Positions 13,031-24,105 of a stretch of DNA of 64,000 nucleotides are shown one piece after another. The stretch is from the NCBI GenBank assembly GCA_012184525.1, contig WOFQ01000002.1, positions 1,612,001-1,676,000 on the forward strand, in the 5' to 3' direction. The notes below the pieces were generated by a model. That model had not been told where the DNA came from, ran no database searches, and saw nothing but the letters and a program-made list of their open reading frames with translations. The position numbers and the translations under genes were made by a program. This DNA comes from Xenoacremonium recifei. Taxonomy: Eukaryota; Ascomycota; Sordariomycetes; Hypocreales; Nectriaceae. Each line of letters begins with the position of its first letter. The stretch's first letter is position 1.

Positions 13031-13635
13031 TCTAGATTCACAACCAAAAGTGGTGAGAGAGTATTTATAAGCGGATGAGTGGTTTGAATAGCGAAGCATG
13101 GGTGCCCTCCACTTGAATAGCGAGGCTGGAGGGCGAGTTGTCTGTCTGGCTGTCTGTCTTTTACAGCATTTCTGGCTTTCTTTCTCTTATGTTTGTTCCA
13201 TTTGTGTCGACATAGGTAGGTATAGTTGGTGTCGGTGGGATGGATGGGGAGTGTAGGCAGTCTGTATGACTAGATGAATTGGGTTGTTCCCATTTGGATA
13301 AGCATTGTGTTTTGCATTATTTTAATATACAGTGCTTGTCTAGACTTGCGTACTCTGGATTGATTTGTCTACATTGCGTAGTTGTGATAAGTCTCCGGGC
13401 ATTTGGTACGGTTACCCCTATTCGAAGTATAAGTAAGGTACATATCACACGCAAAACTCGGTAGATACTATTCAATGAATTTTATTTTCTTTACCCGCTG
13501 AACCCCGCTCTTTTCCTTACTATGCCCCCTACCTCCCAATGCATGCATGCTATCGTACAATGTAACAAAAGGAACAAGGGCGCGTGCATCGCGAGACATA
13601 TATACACAGACATGATGATACAAAGCGACCACCGT
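13031..13635. other. Convergent 3' region between Syp1 and Tam41
   Basis: About 600 bp between two convergent stop codons. It is T-rich after Syp1 and presumably holds both 3' untranslated regions. No gene seen. Confidence 0.5.
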
Positions 13636-15317
13636 CTACTCCTTGCCGCTCTTAGCCTTCAGCTCCGCCTTCTCCGCTTCAGCCTTCTCCTTCTCCGCCT
13701 TGGCCTTCTCCGCGGCCTTCTTGCGCTGGCCCTTGCGGAAACTGGCGATCTTCTCGCTCATGTAGCGCCAGGTGCGGCTCCATCCGCCCATGACGACGCC
13801 CTTGATGCTCTGCGTGGTGCTGGGCCAGTTGACGGTCTGCTTGATGACGGTGCGGACGGTGTCGCGCAGCTGGGCGGGATCGTCGGCGGCGACGCGGCGC
13901 TCGAATTCGCCGCCCTGACGCTTGGAGATGCTGGTGGTTTCGTCGTCGGCGGAGGCCTTCATCATGGCGTTGAACTCGTCGCGGGGCAGGGCGAACTTCT
14001 TCTGGTACTGGAAGTAGAGGCGCGAGCGGAAGTGCTTGGGCAGGCGGCGCACCATGTTGCCGCGGCGAACGGGGTCCATGTCTTGCTGAAGCGTGTTGTT
14101 GGCCTCGGGGTTGAGAATCCAGTCCTGGTCGTCGAGGCGGACGGCGTCGCGGAAGTCGACATTGGGGAGCGTCTTGATCAGCGGCGCGTAGAGGCGGCGG
14201 AAGTGGACGATGTTGTTGTCGACGATGTTGGTGACCTTGCTCTTGTTCTCCGTAGGGAGAGCCATGCGCGGGTCACCCAGGTAACTTAGACCGGCAATGG
14301 TGCTGTAGAGCTCGGCCTCGGTGAAGTCAGGGGGCAGTAGAAGCAGCGCGGTGCGCACAGCGGCGATGAGGTTGTGTTGATTTGCCAGGCGCACGCGCGG
14401 GTGGTCGCGGAGGATCTTGACGGGCTTCTGGAGGCGGCCGGCCAGATACAGGCTGTCCCAGGTCGACAGGTCGTTAACCAGGTTGTCGATGCTCGTCACG
14501 CCGTACTTGATCAGCATGCCGTTGACTTCGACGAACGGGTTGAAGTAGACGCCGGCGCCCCAGTCCTGCACCCGCGAGACGAATCCCGAGCCTAGCGAGG
14601 CGATGCTCGAGTAGTGGTCGCGATGTTGCTTCATGTTGATCGAGTGCCAGTGCTGCGTATGGGTGACGCCGAAGATGAAGTCGATCATCTTGGGGTTGCC
14701 TCGCTGCGCTTTGAGGAGCGCCTCGGGCGGGTGAGGATGGACGGCGCGGAACTCGGAGTCGGTAACGCTCTTGCGCGCCGATTCTTGCGGGAAGACACCG
14801 GAGCCGTAAGCGAAGCAGTACACTATGGGAGCGTTGAACTGGCGCAGCATAAGGCGCAGGGCCTCCTTCAGCTCATAATTGATGATCATGTGCTGATTCG
14901 CTCCAAACAAACGGTGCGGCAGATCCTCAAAGGAGTGAATGCTCTTGTCGGTGGTGTTTTCCCAGTCATCGCCGTAGAGGTTGTATTTCCCGCTGCTAGA
15001 GTCGGAGCTTGTAGCAGAGCTAGCTGAGGATGTAGAAGTTGCGGAGGAAGAAGAGCTCGACGAGCTCGACGTTGAGGGGGATTTTGTCTGTTGTGATGAG
15101 TCGGAGTACCAACGCGATTGGAGGAGCGTCCATGCTTGTTGTCGAGGATCGGGGAAGGTTTGTCGTGGTCGATTTCGCAGACAAGAGGAGGCAGAGTGGA
15201 AGGCCAGGCGTTGGCGGACTGGAACCGCAACTTGCTAGGAGAGCAGACATTTAGTCAACGAACGACATATAGCTATCTCGAGACGACCAGACTCACCCTC
15301 AGGCCAAGCGAAGCCAT
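13636..15317 (-). CDS. tam41: Mitochondrial phosphatidate cytidylyltransferase Tam41
   Basis: Makes CDP-diacylglycerol from phosphatidic acid and CTP at the matrix side of the inner mitochondrial membrane, the first step of cardiolipin synthesis. A seven-codon first exon (15317-15297, MASLGLR) is joined by a GTGAGT...CTAG intron to 15234-13636, giving 539 aa. The N-terminus is Arg/Ser-rich and free of acidic residues, as expected for a mitochondrial presequence, followed by a serine run. The catalytic core begins at FGANQHMIINYELK and has the nucleotidyltransferase-like FAYGSGVFPQ and KMIDFIFGV motifs, then the HTQHWHSINMKQHRDHYSS segment typical of the family. The C-terminus is an unusual Lys/Ala/Glu helix. 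The in-frame TAG before QVAVPV shows that the first intron is real. Confidence 0.92.
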
Positions 15318-15374
15318 TGCTGTGACGTAGATGGGGGGAAGTCGAGATGTGGGAGGGCGTGGTTCAAGGGCAGC

Positions 15375-15750
15375 TCAAGCTGCATAGAGGCTACCGATTC
15401 GCATAATCCATCCGGCAGGGCTGAAGAGGAGCGAGGGTTGCTGCAAGCTGGTCTTTCGCAGAGGTGATGCGCAAATCGATCCGTCTAGCATTCGTAATCC
15501 GGTGGTGAATGGTGGAGGAGGAGGATAAGCGATCGGATCTTCGACGAGGTCCGGAGATGGAGATGGAGGGAAGCTTTTCGATGGGGAATCGGCAAGGTGG
15601 ATCACGGGATATCAATTGAGCCAATAGGAACAGCAGGCGATGACGGGCCAGGGTCCTCCTTCCACATGTCTCCAGGCACAGGTACAAGGTACTTCGGCTA
15701 CGTCACTGCTTTTGGCCTTGTCAGCAGAGGAAGAACTCATGATGGCAGCA
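15375..15750 (-). CDS. Possible small proline-rich protein, model uncertain
   Basis: A reading frame ending at 15375 carries EDPIAYPPPPPFTTGLRMLD and then LFSPAGWIMRIGSLYAA, which looks protein-like rather than random. The frame has no ATG of its own and is closed by a TGA near 15608, so at least one upstream exon is needed. A candidate is the ATG near 15740 (MSSSSADKAKSSDVAE), with a weak donor and the acceptor AAAAG near 15575. I cannot fix the splice and do not recognise the product. It lies just upstream of Tam41 and may simply be transcribed leader. Confidence 0.25.
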
Positions 15751-16783
15751 CTTCGGGCATCAACGGAATTGTTTTGGGTTGCAAAAAACACTTTGAAAGT
15801 TTGACAGTTGGTAGCTGGGCTCTCAAGTAATATACTATGTTTGTCAGACCTGTCGCGGAGGCTCAATGAGAAGACTGCTCTCAACATAAATGAACGTAAC
15901 TTGTTTGGCTACCCTATACTGAACATTGGGCTTGAATGGTTTCACAAAGCAATGATGGTAGAACCTTCGATTTATTTGGGGATGTTTCTTAAATGATAGT
16001 TTTCTTTGTCTAGCTTATTTTGAGGTGGTTTGAGTTTCCATTGAGGAAGGGTCTATCAGAAATTGTTACATTAACACTCCTCCAACTTATACTGGCAATA
16101 ATCCCGTCCAAATTGCCGACCTAAGATCCCTTTTCGGGAAGCACTCTACACTTTGCCCCGGATTTCTGTGATACCTATCCACGTGTGACGGACAACTACA
16201 CCCTTAATAGGTACACGCCGAAGACGCGTTGTTCAATGCATTAATCCTACGGCACTGCCACTACAACCTCAGGCAACTATCGAATCCGCGGATGAGGCCT
16301 GGGCCAAGCTAGACTGCAGGGGATGGGAGATCGGCACAGCCCTGTGGGCTAGCCAGGCTCAGACGCTGTTATACGAGCCAGGAACTCAGCTCCAGCTCTG
16401 AACGAAGACCTTCTGGGAGAGAGAAGGCTCAGCAGTTTGTGTCCTGAAGTTAATATCTTGATACTGGACTGATTGCGCGTCGTCCCTGTTGACAACCCTG
16501 CCATGAACAGCCGCAACAACTCATCGATCCAGGCAACCGAATTCCCGGCAGATCCATTCGTGATGAGGCGCCAGACTTCCATCCCCTTGTCAGGCTTCCG
16601 CAAAAGGTCGCTCCACCAGCCCCGAATCCTTCGCTCCTGAAGAGGCCCGTTGCTCGGCGCCAGCCCTTTCCGCAAGGACCAGCCAGTGCCATGAGTGAAA
16701 AGTATGACAGACGCCGCGAGCCCTTCGCCTGCGGGCCTAATTGTCTCCTCTATCACTGTGGTTGAGTGATCGAAAGAGTCAGT
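15751..16783. other. Intergenic region upstream of the cysteine-module gene
   Basis: About 1 kb, AT-richer from 15830 to 16120. A 135-codon minus-strand frame (16349-16756) lacks recognisable sequence or a splice partner and I do not call it. It probably contains the promoter of the gene starting at 16784. Confidence 0.4.
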
Positions 16784-18231
16784 ATGTCTCGCGAATACGC
16801 GCTGATGCGGCTCTTATGCCTGCTTGCCTGGACCACATGGGCTAGCGCGCAGGTCGTTTATGTGGTGGACTTGACTGTCTTCTCCTATCTGGTAAGTCGG
16901 TGCCTGTTGAATACCGCTGCTTGTTCCTAATGTCTGATCACAGGCGTCATGTGCCCAAACTGCCCTTTCGCTAGCTGTTGGATATCAGACACACAACGGC
17001 TTGTGCCCGTTCGGCGGCACCGAGCTTCAAGAATGCATCTGCACCAGCCGAACTGATGCTGTGTCGGCGTCCGTCTCGGCCGATGTCAGCGAACTCTGTA
17101 CCGGGACTGCAACGTCGTCATGGCCCATGGAAGAGTACTCGGCGTTGTCTGTGTTCGATGTGTACTGCAACCAAATCGAGGAGACGAGCTTCGACGCGAC
17201 CGCCACCCCGACTTCGACTGTTCCGTTAGCCGAAGACTACATTTACGAGTTGCCTGATTTCAAGGACCTTGCGCCGTGCGCTTCTCGCACGTTGTCGGCC
17301 TTGATACAGAGCAATGTGAGTGGCTCATATTGTCGAATCCTACCTGTGCCCTACCTAACACATGTCGCAGACCTTGAACGAATGCCCGTCAGAACCCACC
17401 GCCCTCGCCTCATGCCTTTGCAACGACGAGTCTCTCTCCGCAAACGTCAGCCAGAGCATCAACAAGGCCGTCAGCGCGCAATGCCACAATACTGCGGACG
17501 TGTCTTCTGCTCAGGCCATCTTCTCGGCGTACTGCGGTATAGAGTCGGGCGTCACGTCACTTCCAACCCCAACGAACCCTCCTGGAAACATGACCTACTA
17601 TATCACCGATATTCCACAATACAAGGTGCTTGAGACGTGCGCTAGGGTGGCTGTCAGATCGGCTGTCCAGCGCCAGACCCTGTCTTTGTGTCCGACGAAT
17701 GGCCCGGAGGCGCTTGCTTCGTGCGTCTGCCTCAAGCCCAATGTGTCGGACTATGTGACGAGCACACTCTCCTCTGCGGCTAAGAGCCTTTGCTATGGGA
17801 ACTGGGAGGGGGATTATGATGCAGCCACGGCCGTGATAGACCGGTATTGCAGTGCTGCCAAGGGCGAGATCACCGAGAGCGTCAACACTGCCACACCAAC
17901 CCCGTCATACGTCTCTTATCCAGGAGAGTACCAAGATTACCACACTGGTCCCAGTAAGGGCGTGATAGCCGGTGCAACCGTCGGCTCGATTGCTGCAGTT
18001 TCGATCATTGCTGTGGCGGCGTGGTTTCTGCTGAAGCGGCGACGCCAGAAGAAAGCGATACCTAAATCTATACCGATGGAGATTATGGTGCGGAATGACG
18101 AGGGATACAAGTACGATATGACAGTGAAGGACCTGACAGAGTCTACGTCGGTTGTAGGCCAGCCGTCAGCCGGGCCGCCAGCGAATCCGCCATCGTATGA
18201 GACGTCGAGATCGTCGAGGGATCCAGCGTGA
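16784..18231 (+). CDS. Secreted/transmembrane protein with three six-cysteine modules
   Basis: Not assigned to a named family; resembles fungal CFEM-like surface proteins in layout only. Three exons: 16784-16891, 16944-17315 and 17371-18231 (446 aa). It has an N-terminal signal segment (MRLLCLLAWTTWASAQ, with a second Met at 16802 as an alternative start). Three tandem modules of about 75-90 residues follow, each with six cysteines in the order C, CP, CxC, LC/QC, YC (for example TALASCLCNDE and EALASCVCLKP). A Thr/Pro/Ser stalk, one membrane helix (GVIAGATVGSIAAVSIIAVA) and a basic stop-transfer RRRQKK precede a cytosolic tail. Predicted type I plasma-membrane or wall-associated protein. Start choice is moderately certain. 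Confidence 0.8.
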
Positions 18232-18482
18232 ATTGAGCAATAACAAACGATAATGACTTGAAATGACACATAGAAAGAAACAATACAAATGAACAAAGAG
18301 AACAGAACACTTGGTTATTGTGACTGTTAAATGGCAATTGCTTTGACAAAGAGACGTTATGGAGCATAGTGACATGGCCCAAATCACGTGACCCGCTTGG
18401 TGCCCTGGTGATGCTCCTTCCGAAGATGCGGATCGCGAATGCAAACAAACTCCCAGCAACGCGCCTTCACAGCAACTTCGAG

Positions 18483-20891
18483 ATGCGCCCGCACGCAACC
18501 CCCGAGGCGCCAGGAGCCTCTAGCAGACGAAGCTCGTCGTCCAGTCGTTTTCGTGCCAGCACGTCGGCGATCGGCCGGCCTCAAACCTCTTTGCGAGAGT
18601 CCAGGGTAAGTCAACAAACAAAACAATCGCCCATTCCAGGGCCGCTTGACCAGCATCGCGAGGAGATTGGGAGGTTGACCATGTCTTCTGCCTCGGCCTG
18701 ATAGATATCCTCGTTCCGCGCAACTCAACCAACCTACAATCTCTTCACAGGCGCCGAGACAAACATCCCTCGACCTCCCTCGCGACAAAGCCATGCCGAG
18801 TCTGTCCGCCCAGGCTCGCGTGAGAGTTCCAAGGAAAACATGGCGCCACCCGATGCCGACGAGTACGAGAAGTACCGCAAGGAGATTGAGGCCTTGAAGG
18901 CCGAGATTGGCACCTTGCAGTACAAGATGCAGACTGCCGAGCAGGAGCAAGAGATTGCCGCTTCTCTCCAGAACAGCAAGATGGAACAGGCCCGCCGGCG
19001 GGAACAGGACGAAGCCTCACTTCGACAAGCAGCCGAAGCAGCAAAAGAGAAGACTGAGAGTCAGATGGAGGCGATGCGCAAGGAGCTCCAGGAAGTCAAG
19101 GACTCGGTTCAACAAGAGAAAAAGGCTCTCGAGCGCAAGGCACGCGAGGCTGAGGACGAGGCTCGACTGCTCCAGGAGCAGCTGGAAGAGTTGTCGACAG
19201 CCAAAGAGGAGGCTGCCCGGATGGCAGACAGAAAACTGAGCGACCTCGACATGCAACTCGCCGCGTCGAAACGAACCCTACAAGAGCTGGATCAGGAGAG
19301 CCAGCAAAGAGAGGGTGTGCTCCAGCAGACCCAGGCTCAGGTCACGGAGAAGGATGCCTTGATTGCAAATCTCGAAGCCGACGTCCTACGCCTGAAAGCA
19401 CAGAGCGGAGACGCTGAGACAATGGAGGCCATCAAGAAAGAGTTGACCGAACAGGTACAACACATTCGAACACTAGAAGCCACCAACCGCGAGCAGCTTT
19501 CTGAACTGAGGCACCTTCGAGCTTTAAGCAAGGCGGTTGAGGTAGTCGAGGAGGAGAAGAGGACTCTCCAACGGAGACTCGAAGCCGCGGAGAGCGTTGA
19601 AGCTGAGCTCGCCGAGGCACGGATACAGAGACAACGTCTTGAAGACGAGCGCCTTGCGTGGACATCCTACCTTAAGAGCGCCTCCAACTCGGGCGATACC
19701 GTATTCGAATCTCCGGAGGATCTTGCCAGAGCGCTGGTACAAGAGAGACTAACGACCGCTTCGTACGTTGAGAAGCTCGGTGGCCTCCAGGCCGAACTAT
19801 CAGCACAGCAGAGCACCATTCAATCCCTCAAGGACGACAAGGCCCGACTGGTAGGCGAGGTCGAGAGCGCAAAGACGTCTGCCAATGCTGCCACAGTTGA
19901 CAAAGCTCGTCTCCGCCTTGACCGTCAACGAGCCCTCGCCGTGAAAGAAGTTGAGTATCTGCGCGCTCAACTTAAGACGTTCGACACGGAGGATGAGACG
20001 CTCCAGCCTGAGCAATTCGACGAGGCCCGAGCAAAGCGAGTCCAGGAATTGGAAGACCTGGTGGACAAGTATAAGGTCGAAGTCCAGAACCTTCATACCG
20101 AGTTGTCCTCGATAGAGCCCCAAGCCCCTAGCTCAAGTCCCCAGGTGGCGGCCGGTACTAAGCGCACCCGCGCCGAAGACGAGAACGCGCACGAACAGCT
20201 TGGCCAGCTTGCGCGGAAGAATCGCAAGCTCCAAGACGAGTTGACAAAGGCCCAGAACAAGGTTGCTCTTCTGGAGAAGGACGTGGCAGCGAACAAGGAA
20301 CAGCTCAAGTCGGCAAAGCAGCAGAACAAAACTCGGGTGTTGTCTCTTCGATCGAACCCTACATCTGATTACGAGGCTATCAAGAGATCAACTCTGGACG
20401 CGCTGCAAAAGGAGAACGCAGATCTTCTCGCAACACTTCAAGCCAAGGTGGGCGGCTCTTCTGTGCCGATGATCCCAACATCAGTCCTCGGCGCGATGGA
20501 GCGAGAAATCGCAGCAGCCAAGGCAGAGACAGCCTCAGCACAAAAGTCAGCACGACGGCTGAAAGAAGTCTGGGGCTCCAAGTCGCAGGAGTTCAAGGAG
20601 GCCATCTTCTCGACACTCGGCTGGACCGTCACGTTCATCCCCAACGGCAAGATGCGCGTCGAGAGCACGTTTTACCCATCACAGACAGATGAGCACGAGA
20701 ACTCGATTGTGTTTGACGGCGAGCGCGGCACCATGAAGGTCGGGGGCGGACCGAAGAGCGCGTTTGCGCGGAGGATCGGCGACCAGATTGGCTTCTGGGT
20801 GCGCGAGAAGGGGTGTATTCCAGGGTTCCTGGCGGCATTGACACTGGAATTTTACGAGGAGCATACGAGAGCTACACGGCCTGATGCATAG
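18483..20891 (+). CDS. mad1: Spindle assembly checkpoint protein Mad1
   Basis: Mad1 recruits Mad2 to unattached kinetochores and nuclear pores. The main exon (about 18752-20891) is almost entirely coiled coil from MAPPDADEYEKYRKEIEALK onward. It ends in the conserved globular RWD-like C-terminal domain: WGSKSQEFKEAIFSTLGW, VTFIPNGKMRVEST and GFLAALTLEFYEEH. A 5' exon from ATG 18483 encodes a Ser/Arg-rich tail ending RPQTSLRES and is followed by GTAAGT at 18606. The acceptor is unclear. The CAG at about 18751 needs a phase-1 donor, whereas 18606 is phase 0, so either a downstream GAG acceptor or an extra small exon is used. If only the main exon counts, translation from 18840 gives 683 aa, close to family length. 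Confidence 0.88.
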
Positions 20892-22529
20892 GGTGATACA
20901 GAGACGAGGACTATGTTAGAGCGAGCGTTGTAATGGACGGCTGGATGAGATGATGATGAATACCCTGTACATATAGCCTGCTCTCAGGCTCGGGCACGCA
21001 AAGAGAGGGGGAAAATGTTTTTCATGTCAGGATGGCAAGGATCACGGCGTCAGGTCATCTGTTTGATCATCGATGTCGAGGATAGAACATGTGAGGCACT
21101 CAGGGGCCAGAATTGTTAATGATGAGCAACTTGCAGCTTTTTTGAACCAGCTCTCCCAGACTTGCGACCAGAAAGGACGGTTCTATCTAACACTGTTCCT
21201 ATTCGCACTTATACCGGGAGATTCGCATGCAACATCAAGTCCTTCAACTGCCTCGTACACTCGCGCGAAATACGCCTCACTTGCTTACCGTGCTCGATGG
21301 CCCAACATCCTGTAGCTGTCCCAAGATGGAGCATAGCTTGGCTGCCCGGGTTTCTTTCGGACAGAGAACCAACGCGCCCTTCAATGTCAATAGCCACACA
21401 ATGTGTTGGATCTCTCCCAGCCAACAGCGCCAGACTTGAGTGACCAAGGGGCGGCCAATTGACCCGACAAGGCGTACCAAGGCGTTCGTTTTCGGTCGAG
21501 TCGTTCGGATAGGCGTACTCTGTGCCACTGTTAGACAGAGGGCACTGAAACAAAAAACTGCAAGATCCCTACTCCCAACGCTTATGGAGTGATGAGTCTT
21601 CCAATTCTCAACTTGGTGCTGTAGAGTGCGGAAACGGAACCCATCATCGTGAACTGCCATCTTTAACTCAATAAGACCAGAGGAAATTCCTCAGAAAACA
21701 TGCAAAGTTTGCATCTTTAGACTGGCGAGAATTCATTCTCGGAGAAATCAGTATCGCCCTGCCTGTGTTTATCCATTTCAACAATGTAACCAACAACTGC
21801 TGTAGGTAAGCCCGTTTGTGGCCCAACAGCGGCCTATTTGAGATGTGCTCTGAGCGAATGGCTATCCGTGCATCCCTTGTGGCGGGTAATAAGAGCCGCC
21901 GATATCCAGAGCATAACGGTCGAGCCGGCCAGAGAGGCCCAATCAAGAGAAACCGATTGTGGAGGAGAAATTTGCTGTTGGGGGTGCAACGTTCTCAGAT
22001 TGAATGGCGCTTCGGAGGTGTTGGTCAGAATCTCGAAGTATGAAACTCCTCTCTGCATAACTATGTTTGCTATGATACCTCATAAAAACACTAGCTATGC
22101 ATGAAAATCCACTAGGCGAGGTATATACAAACAAGAATGCGTATTTGAGTCACAAGGCAGTGCTGCTCATCTGCAATAACACGTTTTCATAGGCCTCTCA
22201 GCGAGTCGCCCACACACACCAACAATGTTTGTGTCCCATTAATGGTCAGTGTGCAGTTGTCCTAAGGCCAAAACACTCGTGGCGTTATGTTACTGCCCAA
22301 CTAGATGGCCACCATCAGGTTGGCCTAGCTGCGAGTATGCCTTACCTGACTGACACTTTCAGAGTGAGGCGCAGTTGGGCGTGATTGTGAGCCAACGAGT
22401 GGCCACCAGTGCGACCGCCTAATAATGTGCAGTTTTGATAAATGCCACCTAGAGCCACGTCGGGCCTCTATTTTTCTTTTTAATAAACCTCGTGTTTTGT
22501 AGAAGCGTTAATCTTCTACCGGTGTAAAC
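20892..22529. other. Gene-free interval of 1.6 kb
   Basis: Open frames on both strands overlap one another and none shows a domain, signal peptide or consistent splicing. The segment is AT-richer than the flanking genes. It holds the Mad1 3' region and, near 22480-22520, the T-rich leader of the CCCH gene. Nothing else supported. Confidence 0.4.
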
Positions 22530-24019
22530 ATGACTGAAGTAACCGCCCAAGATCGCATGCCCGAGTTCAAGGACAAGTGGCATTCATACAAGACTCAAGA
22601 TGACCAGAAGCACATGCTGATCCAAGTACGGACAATTGCGCGATTTGTGATCCACGCCGCGGGTGATAATACTTACTGATTTTCTCAGAGTTTGTTCGAG
22701 TACATTGAAAACCTGGCAGGCAAGCTTTCCGATGCCGAGACCGAGCTTCGTGACAAGAAGGATGTGATCAAGCTGGTTCGCCACGATGTCGAAGGACTAG
22801 AAAAGATGAATAAGGAATTGCAACTTCAAAGAGTATGTCTGTCTCAAGTATGCTGCGAAGAGCGAGATCTAACTAAGCTCTATAGGATCGTCACGTCTTT
22901 GCTCTGGTTTTGATTGATGGTGATTGCATGCCGGTAAAACACCTGAATATCTGTCGACACACAGAGGACTAACGGATATAGTTCCGCGATGAATTTATCA
23001 TGCAAGGCCTAGATGGTGGCAAGCGGGCTGCTAGCCTTCTTAGACAAGCCGTTATTGAGCAGCTCGCACACCAAGATTCTCCCGCCCCTCACCACCTACA
23101 GGTCGTCATCCGTATTTATGCCAACTTGAAAGGTCTGGATAAGGTCTACCGTGATTTAGATTTGTTCTCTGACGGTTCATCTTTGGATGAGTTCGTTCGT
23201 GGTTTTAATATGGGCTGTTCGACGTGTGATTTTGTGGATGCTGGTAACGGCAAAGAATGTTCTGATGAGAAGATCAAAGGTATTTTAGTACTTATGAGAT
23301 TACAAGTGTATTGAAACTAACAGTTTGTAGCCAACTTTCGATTGAGCCTTTCTGACACTCATTGCCGTCATGTGTTCTTTGGCGGTTCAGCCGACAACGG
23401 CTATGCTCGTATGCTTGAGCCGTACCGCGAAGACGACGTGGCCAAGAAGAAGATATTTCTTCTCGAAGGACCTCCGTTTGCCCACGAGCTTGCAGACATG
23501 AAAGATAACTTCCAAGTTGTCTCCTTTGCCGATATTTTTCGGACCCAGAAGCTATCCAACGTCAAGCGCAGAATTTCTTTGACTTCCTCGCCAACCCTTT
23601 CTTCAGCCAACTACGCCACGGCTGCAGCAAGCGGAAACGGGCAGACAGTCATTGATGTATCCAAAGGGCATCCAAAGCAAGCGATTCTCCGAAACAAATT
23701 TGGGCAGAGGGTAGATTGCATGCTTAACTACCTTCCGAAGGATTTCCAGACCTTGAAGGACCGGAAGCTTTGTAACAGCTATCACCTGTTGGGTAGCTGC
23801 CCATTCCCAAAGTGTATTCATAAGCACGGAGAGCCATTAAGCCGGCCGCAGTTTCAGGCCCTGCGGGCTGTTGCTCGGCAGTCTCCGTGCCCGGCAGGAC
23901 TTGGCTGCCTTGATGCGGAGTGTATTTTCGGTCATCGATGCGCGAGGCCTAACTGTGCTGAAGGAAACTGTCGGTTTTCGGCAGAGATGCACAAGGTTGA
24001 CACTGTTATTGCCAAGTAG
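22530..24019 (+). CDS. CCCH zinc-finger protein with NYN/PIN-like N-terminal domain
   Basis: Fungal family with an N-terminal coiled coil, a nuclease-fold-like domain (DUF7923 type) and a tandem CCCH-type finger region; probably RNA-associated, with function unproven. Five exons: 22530-22625, 22689-22832, 22886-22933, 22982-23279 and 23331-24019 (424 aa), with all phases consistent. After the coiled coil come FALVLIDGDCMPF and the GLDGGKRAASLLR helix, which match the core of this family. Next is HVFFGGSADNGYARML with an aspartate, then VVSFADIFRTQKL. The C-terminal quarter has four clustered Cys/His groups: CNSYHLLGSCPFPKCIHKH, CPAGLGCLDAECIFGH and CARPNCAEGNC. It ends 86 bp from the convergent GH20 gene. 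Confidence 0.82.
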
Positions 24020-24105
24020 GGAGAAGATGTTTTGTATGGAAACTTAGTTTAGATTGACCCGAATTTGTTAAGAAGACTGCATAGTTTAAATGAATGGCAA
24101 TATGA

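Noticed and set aside
16349..16756. 135-codon minus-strand open frame
   Set aside because: No recognisable domain, signal, splice partner or coding-like bias; lies in an intergenic region.
21209..21660. Overlapping frames of 114-127 codons on the minus strand
   Set aside because: They overlap each other in different frames and share the interval with plus-strand frames of equal quality, as expected by chance.
22250..22460. Several short inverted and direct matches (ACGAGTG, GTGCAGTT)
   Set aside because: Too short and imperfect to support a hairpin RNA or transposon terminus.
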